The notes below the pieces were generated by a model, which was not told where the DNA came from, ran no database searches, and saw nothing but the letters and a program-made list of their open reading frames with translations. DNA of 64,000 nt from Cryptomeria japonica (Eukaryota > Streptophyta > Pinopsida > Cupressales > Cupressaceae): positions 157,124,471 to 157,188,470 of the forward strand of contig NC_081411.1 in assembly GCF_030272615.1 (NCBI RefSeq). Direction: 5' to 3'. The stretch's first letter is position 1. Every line of letters begins with the position of its first letter. Positions 59,204 through 64,000 of this stretch are shown piece after piece. The position numbers were made by a program, and so were the translations under genes.

Positions 59204-60373
59204 TGTTAGGCCCAATATGGAAAGCTAATGTACTGAGAGGGGAGGGATGAATCAATACTTCAAATCCTTTTAACAACAATATCTTTACTATTATGCATAA
59301 ACCAAAACCTGCTGCAACATAACATAAAGCTAAAACAAATAAATAACAGTCATACATGATTCACTCCATAACACATATATTTTGGTTATGCAGAAACTCT
59401 TGGTTAGTGAGAAAACTACAGTGGGGATGGCACCCACAACTTCACTACTGCAATAATAAAGAGTGCTCGGTTAGAGCTACATGTTTAGCTATTTATGATA
59501 GGTTACCCTGTTAGGAGTATCAAGATATGTTAGATCTAGCTTGCTAAAGGATTTTACAACACTTTAACTAAATGTTGTACCTGGTTAGAGGCTTTACAAT
59601 TTATAGACTTGGTTAGAGTCTTTTACCCTGTTAAAGGTTTCTCTTACAACTTCAAAATATTTCAATAAAATCTTTACAAATATCTACAACTTTACATCTA
59701 GAATGTTATAGCAGATTCTATATGCTCAAAATAAGATTACCTTGCTTATAGCATACCTCGGTAACCCATAAAGTAACTCGGTAAACCCTTCTGTTTACTC
59801 TTCTCTTTGACTGTTCTCTGAAATCCTTCTCGGTGACCTCTGTGTCTCTGTAACAGTCATAACACATAGTGCTTTCTCATGTATCACACATGTCTTGCTT
59901 CATACACCTCTGTATATTTCTGTCTGTCACATTTTTATCCTTAATCCATGTTGTATAAATAGATCTCTTATGTCGGTGATCTAATTCATTGCTTCGATCT
60001 TATAGACATGATTTATCGAATGAATAATTATACAAAATATTTCATTGGATAAATGACCTTGAAATCATACACAATCTTTAAGTGCAATTTCCAATGTGAT
60101 AACGGTTCTATGTTCCTCGATCTTGTAACACGTTTTCATATGTGTGTCCAGGTTCAATGAATTTGGTAACATGCTTCACTCGGTGTATATCAACTCGGTG
60201 TATCATTATTTTTGCTCGATAGACATCTCGGTGCATAATGGGCTCTGTGAATACTTACTTCTTTAACTGACTGTTCTGTTCATACCGACTGAATATTTCG
60301 GTAGTAGTAACCGACTAGAGTATATAGAATGACTTTGGATGTAAAACTAATGACAACTTGATAAGTAGTAACA
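59204..60373 (-). repeat. Element C 5' LTR (right copy)
   Basis: Partner of 52403-53593. The U5 stem is at 59230-59258, sense arms GTATTGA and TCAGTAC. It ends AGTAGTAACA before the TSD ATTTG. Confidence 0.93.
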
Positions 60374-60378
60374 ATTTG

Positions 60379-60729
60379 ACCTCAAAACAAGATCTTGAGC
60401 ACCCAAAGGTGAGTAGTACCTCACTGCCCCTAGTTTTGCATGATGAAAGACCTTAGTTCACATTGCAACTAAAGGTTGAGGGCCCCAAGAGCCAAGCATG
60501 AGCAAGTATAGGTGGGAGGAACAAGCAATTTGAGTAGTTTTGGAGCATGGGAGTAAGCCATCACCATAAAGGGAGTTTTCTAGGCAAGTAGACCATGGAA
60601 TCCTTGGCATTACAATAACAAGATAGGTTGAGTAAACATACACATCAGATCCTACAAGGTTTTGGCTAATACATTGACCCTTTTGAGCAAGTTATCCTTG
60701 TGAGCACTTCCGTACCAAGCTCCCTATCA
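60379..60729 (+). repeat. Element F 5' LTR, second part (U5)
   Basis: Resumes element F after the right TSD of C. It parallels the LARD left LTR (minus strand of about 11437-11750), for example GAGCATGGG.GTAAGCCA and AGGCAAGT.GACCATG, and ends TCCCTATCA. Confidence 0.88.
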
Positions 60730-60732
60730 TAG

Positions 60733-60748
60733 TGGTATCAAAGCCAAC
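60733..60748 (+). other. Primer-binding site, element F
   Basis: TGGTATCAAAGCCAAC, three bases past the LTR end; initiator-Met complement with one G-to-A change. Confidence 0.85.
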
Positions 60749-60781
60749 AAAAGATTCAGGGGAAAGACACATTAGGCAAAC

Positions 60782-61900
60782 ATGGTGACCAATGCAGAAT
60801 TGGCTAAGAAGGTAGAGGACCAAGAAGAGGAAAATAGGGCACTCAGAGAAAGACTAGATCAACTAGCAATGAAACTAGCTGAAGTAGCAGTCAAAACTGA
60901 AGAAGTCTAGGATAAGGTTGGTGATTAGGGTAAAATGATGGCAATAAAGGATGAAGTCCCCATGCCCAACCCTGTCATTGATCAAGAACCTTTCTTCAAA
61001 GCCTTGAGAACTATGAGTGGTAAGACCTTAGAAGGAGTGACTCTTTTTAGTGGGAAGATGGATCCAGATGCTCTAATAGAGTGGATTGAAGGGTTAGAAA
61101 ACCATTTTGAGTGTGTTGGAGTGACTGAAGCACAAAAGGTCAAGGTGGAAAAGTCAAGGCTAAGAGGGGCAGCCTTAACATGGTGGAAGTTCATCCAAGA
61201 GGAAAGGGTGAAAGTAGGCAAGCAACCACTAGCCACATGGAAGGAAATGGTAGTCAAAATCAAGGAGACCTACCTTCCTGAAGACTATGAGATACAACTT
61301 CACAAGAAAAGACAAAACTTGAGACAAAAAGAGCTAGATGTTAGTAGCTACACTAAAGAGTTTCAGAAAATGTGCATGAGATCCAGAGTAGTGGAGGATG
61401 AGAGCATAAAAGTGGCAAGGTATTTGAATGGGTTAAGCTGGAACATCCAGGAAGAGATGAGCTTGTTATGCCCACAAAATGTACACAAGTGCTATCAATT
61501 GGCACTTAAAGTGGAAGAGAAAGGTAGAAGAAAGCAAGAATAAAAAAATAGAGGAAGAGGTAGAGGAAGAGATAGTAGAGGCCATAAAGGCAGTTTTGGG
61601 GGAAGAAACATAGATCAACAGTCCCAGGGAGAATCTAAGCTTATTGAGCAAAGTGGGGATTCTAAGAGAAAACCCAACTATAGGGGTAAGGGATCAAGCA
61701 ACCTAAGTAGGGGTAGATCTAATGGACCAGAGAGAGGGTCCTACTTCTCAACCATGAAATGCTACAACTACCAAAAGTTAGGCCACCCTGCCTATAGATG
61801 CCCAGAAAAGCCTAGTTCATCCTATGGAGGTGAAAAGAGGGTAAATTATGTTCAGGGAGATGGATGTAGTACCAGAACTTCAGCATTGAATCACCTAGCT
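60782..61900 (+). pseudogene. Element F gag
   Basis: ATG at 60782. A short coiled coil (ENRALRERLDQLAMKLAEV) precedes the gag core (about 61020-61530), which has LIEWIEGLENHF, LRGAALTWWKF, TWKEMVVKIKETYLP and YTKEFQKMC, the classic Gypsy capsid blocks. An Arg/Gly-rich linker follows (GRGRGRDSRG), then a knuckle CYNYQKLGHPAYRC at about 61760-61801 whose second Cys is Tyr. Stops at 60908, 60926 and 61541 are in frame; no indel is needed to read through into pol. Confidence 0.9.
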
Positions 61901-64000
61901 TCAGAAAATGGTGAGAGTTTAATGATCAAGAGAGTATTAATGAAGAAGCCACATAGTGCAGAGGCCTCACAGAGAAGAGCATTGTTTAGGATTAAGTGTA
62001 AAATCATGGGAAAGGTGTGTAAGGTGATCATAGATTCAAGATCCACAGATAACATCATATCAAAAGAAGCAGTAAGAAAATTGAAACTACCTAGGATACA
62101 ACACAAGGAGCCATACAAAGTCACCTAGTTGAATAAGGGACAACATGTGTTGGCAAATGAGCAAGCTTGCGTAGATTTCCACATTGGGGGATATGTAGAT
62201 AGAATCCTATGTGACATCCTTCCTATGGATGCTTGTCACTTGCTATTGGGTAGACCATGGCAATTTGACCGAAAAGCACAACATGATGGGGAAAGAAACT
62301 CCTATTCATTATAGAAAGATGGAGTAGCATATCAGATCCAATCCCTCATTGAAGAAGGGGTGAGCAGCAACAAAGTGCCTAACATCTTGTTAGTGAATAA
62401 GAAAGAGTTCATACAAACACTAGAAGAGGGTGAAGGAGTAGGATTTTCACTCATAGTGAAGCCTAAGGAAGAAAAGGTAGAAAAGAAAGTTGAGATACCA
62501 TATGAAGTGCAGCAAATCCTTGATGACTTAGAACAAATAATCAGTGATGGTACACCTGTAGCCTTACCACCTCCTAGAGTCATTAGCCATCAAATCGACT
62601 TCATTCCTAGAGCCTCTTTGCCCAATAAGGTAGCCTACAAGATGACCCCTGAACAAAACAAAGAGGTAGCAAGACAAATGCAAGAACTCCTAGACCAAGG
62701 GTTGATTAGGAAGAGAATTAGTCCTTGTGCAGTACCTATAGTGTTAGCACCCAAGAAGGGTGGAACATGGAGACTTTGTACAGATTCCAGAGCCATAAAT
62801 AAGATCACCATCAGATATAGATTTCCCATACCTAGGATAGAAGATTTGATGGATTGTTTGGGGGGTGCACAGTATTTCAATAAGATTGATTTGAAGAGTG
62901 GTTACCATTAGATAAGGATCAAAGAGGGGGATGAGTGGAAGACAACTTTCAAAATGAATGAGGGTCTCTATGAGTGGCTAGTCATGCCTTTTGGACTCTC
63001 TAATGCTCCCAGCACATTAATGAGACTCATGAATAAAGTATTACATGCTTTCATTGGAAAATTTGTTGTAATGTATTTAGATGACATTATTATTTTCAGC
63101 AAGACTAAGGAAGAACACTTACAACATTTAGCTATTATTTTGAAACAACTATCTGATGAACAACTAACCATAAATCTAGAAAAATGTGATTTCATGTAGC
63201 AAGAATTAGTCTATCTTGGCTTTGTTGTATCAGGAGGAAATATGAAAATGGATCACTCAAAGGTTGCAGCAATAACCAATTGGCCAACTCCTAAGACAGC
63301 TAGTGATGTCAGAAGCTTCCATGGTTTGGCTCAGTTTTACAGAAAATTTATCAGGGGATTCAGTGAGATTTGTGGTCCAATGTTGAACACCATCAAAGGG
63401 GGTGTCAAGGTAAAGTTTCAATGGGCAAGTGCAGAAAATAAGGGGTTTGAATTACTAAAAACTAAAGTAGCTACTCAACCAGTGCTCATTTTGCCTAGTT
63501 TTGATAAGCTTTTTACTATTGAATGTGATGCTAGTAATATTGTTGTAGGAGTTGTTTTAAGTCAAGAAAATAGACCTGTAGCATTCTTTAGTGAAAAGTT
63601 AAATGATGCAAAGAAAAAGTACTCATCCTATGATTTAGAAATTTATGCATTGGTACAAGCACTTAGGAAATGGAGACACTATCTTCTTCTTAAAGAGTTT
63701 GTTGTATAGACAGATAATCAGGCACTCAGTTTCTTGAACTCACTGGAAAAACTGAAGCATAGTCATGTTAAATGGTTAGAATATTTACAAGCTTACACTT
63801 TTACTCTTAAGCATAAGAAGGGTCAGTTGAATAATGTAGCAGATGCTTTGAGTAGAATATCCCTAACTATTCATGAGATTCAAGTTCAGAGTATTGGTAT
63901 TGATAGTTTCAGGGACATGTATCCTACTGATAATGATTTTGTAGAAGCTTATAAAGTTTGTAAAGATTTTGAGAATAACTTCCATGGTACCTATGATGAT
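61901..64000 (+). pseudogene. Element F pol: protease, RT, RNase H (runs off window)
   Basis: Continues the gag frame. The protease has IIDSRSTDNIIS (62030), where the family's D-S-G is D-S-R, a G-to-A change that should abolish activity; LLLGRPWQFD follows. RT (about 62630-63200) shows [45 protein letters not shown] and intact YLDDIIIF (near 63075). RNase H (about 63440-63870) has FTIECDASNIVVGVVLSQ, YSSYDLEIYALVQALRKWRHYL and NNVADALSR. TAG stops at 62126, 62312, 62909, 63197 and 63707 match expected TGG, CAG or similar codons. The end at 64000 precedes integrase. Confidence 0.92.

Larger units (their letters stand above)
52403..60373 (-). mobile_element. Element C: second copy of the element B family
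   Basis: Minus strand; LTRs 52403-53593 and 59204-60373, TSD ATTTG at 52398-52402 and 60374-60378. It is inserted in the 5' LTR of Gypsy F. Order and content equal element B: primer site, ORF1 with zinc knuckles, ORF2, polypurine tracts. It shows no RT, protease or integrase. C has more frameshifts than B, but keeps CGA and CAG codons where B has stops, so each copy records part of the ancestral sequence. Confidence 0.93.
50632..64000 (+). mobile_element. Element F: Ty3/Gypsy retrotransposon, 3' end outside window
   Basis: The 5' LTR runs 50632-52402 and continues 60379-60729, split by element C with TSD ATTTG. A primer site TGGTATCAAAGCC (60733) and a single gag-pol frame from 60782 follow; the window ends in the zone after RNase H. 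The LTR ends (TGGTGCAGGA...CCCTATCA, then TAGTGGTATCA) match those of the LARD. The RT type suggests a chromovirus, but the diagnostic integrase end and chromodomain lie beyond the window. Confidence 0.9.

Overview
The window is plant nuclear heterochromatin built almost entirely from nested LTR retrotransposons, with no intact host gene. The organism is a seed plant with a large genome, most likely a gymnosperm (conifer). The reasons are a pentatricopeptide-repeat pseudogene of a style I associate with conifers, old but structurally complete retroelements, and Sirevirus-like Copia plus Tat-like Gypsy elements. The species assignment is inference. I see no rRNA, tRNA, CRISPR array or bacterial feature.

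Layout. 1-2674 is older DNA with a duplicated ~380-bp unit, each copy holding a ~205-bp fold-back hairpin, followed by a PPR pseudogene. 2680-9371 is element A, a Ty1/Copia element (+) with target-site duplication (TSD) ATCTA. 9377-11401 is unassigned spacer. 11407-16510 is a LARD-type non-autonomous element (-), TSD CCTAT, with long LTRs around a ~1.1-kb interior that carries a coiled-coil reading frame and no pol. 16516-19040 holds a weak gag-like relic and a pyrimidine-rich tract. 19041-~34362 is element D, a second Copia (-), split by element B (21760-29769, +, TSD TGTTG). 34359-34482 is a microsatellite, split by element E (34483-50602, -, TSD CATAT), a 16-kb Tat-like Gypsy. From 50632 to beyond the window runs element F, a Gypsy (+), whose 5' LTR is split by element C (52403-60373, -, TSD ATTTG), a second copy of the B family.

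Two trans-mobilisation relationships stand out. First, the LARD shares LTR termini, the U5 half of the LTR and the primer-binding context with autonomous Gypsy F, so F-type machinery probably moved it. Second, B and C carry no protease, integrase or reverse transcriptase, yet share three cis features with Copia A and D: an initiator-Met primer site, repeated polypurine tracts, and a short stem with a C-rich loop just inside the LTR end whose stem bases change in compensating fashion between families. B and C encode a coiled-coil protein with five CCHC zinc knuckles (ORF1) and a ~1,100-codon ORF2 of unknown function. They are the best candidates here for a little-described system.

Decay: E and F keep one reading frame over 7.3 kb and at least 3.2 kb respectively and are broken only by nonsense codons that single C-to-T or G-to-A transitions explain. 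This fits deamination of methylated cytosine in silenced chromatin. A, B, C and D also carry frameshifts. All coordinates, duplications and alignments were made by eye.
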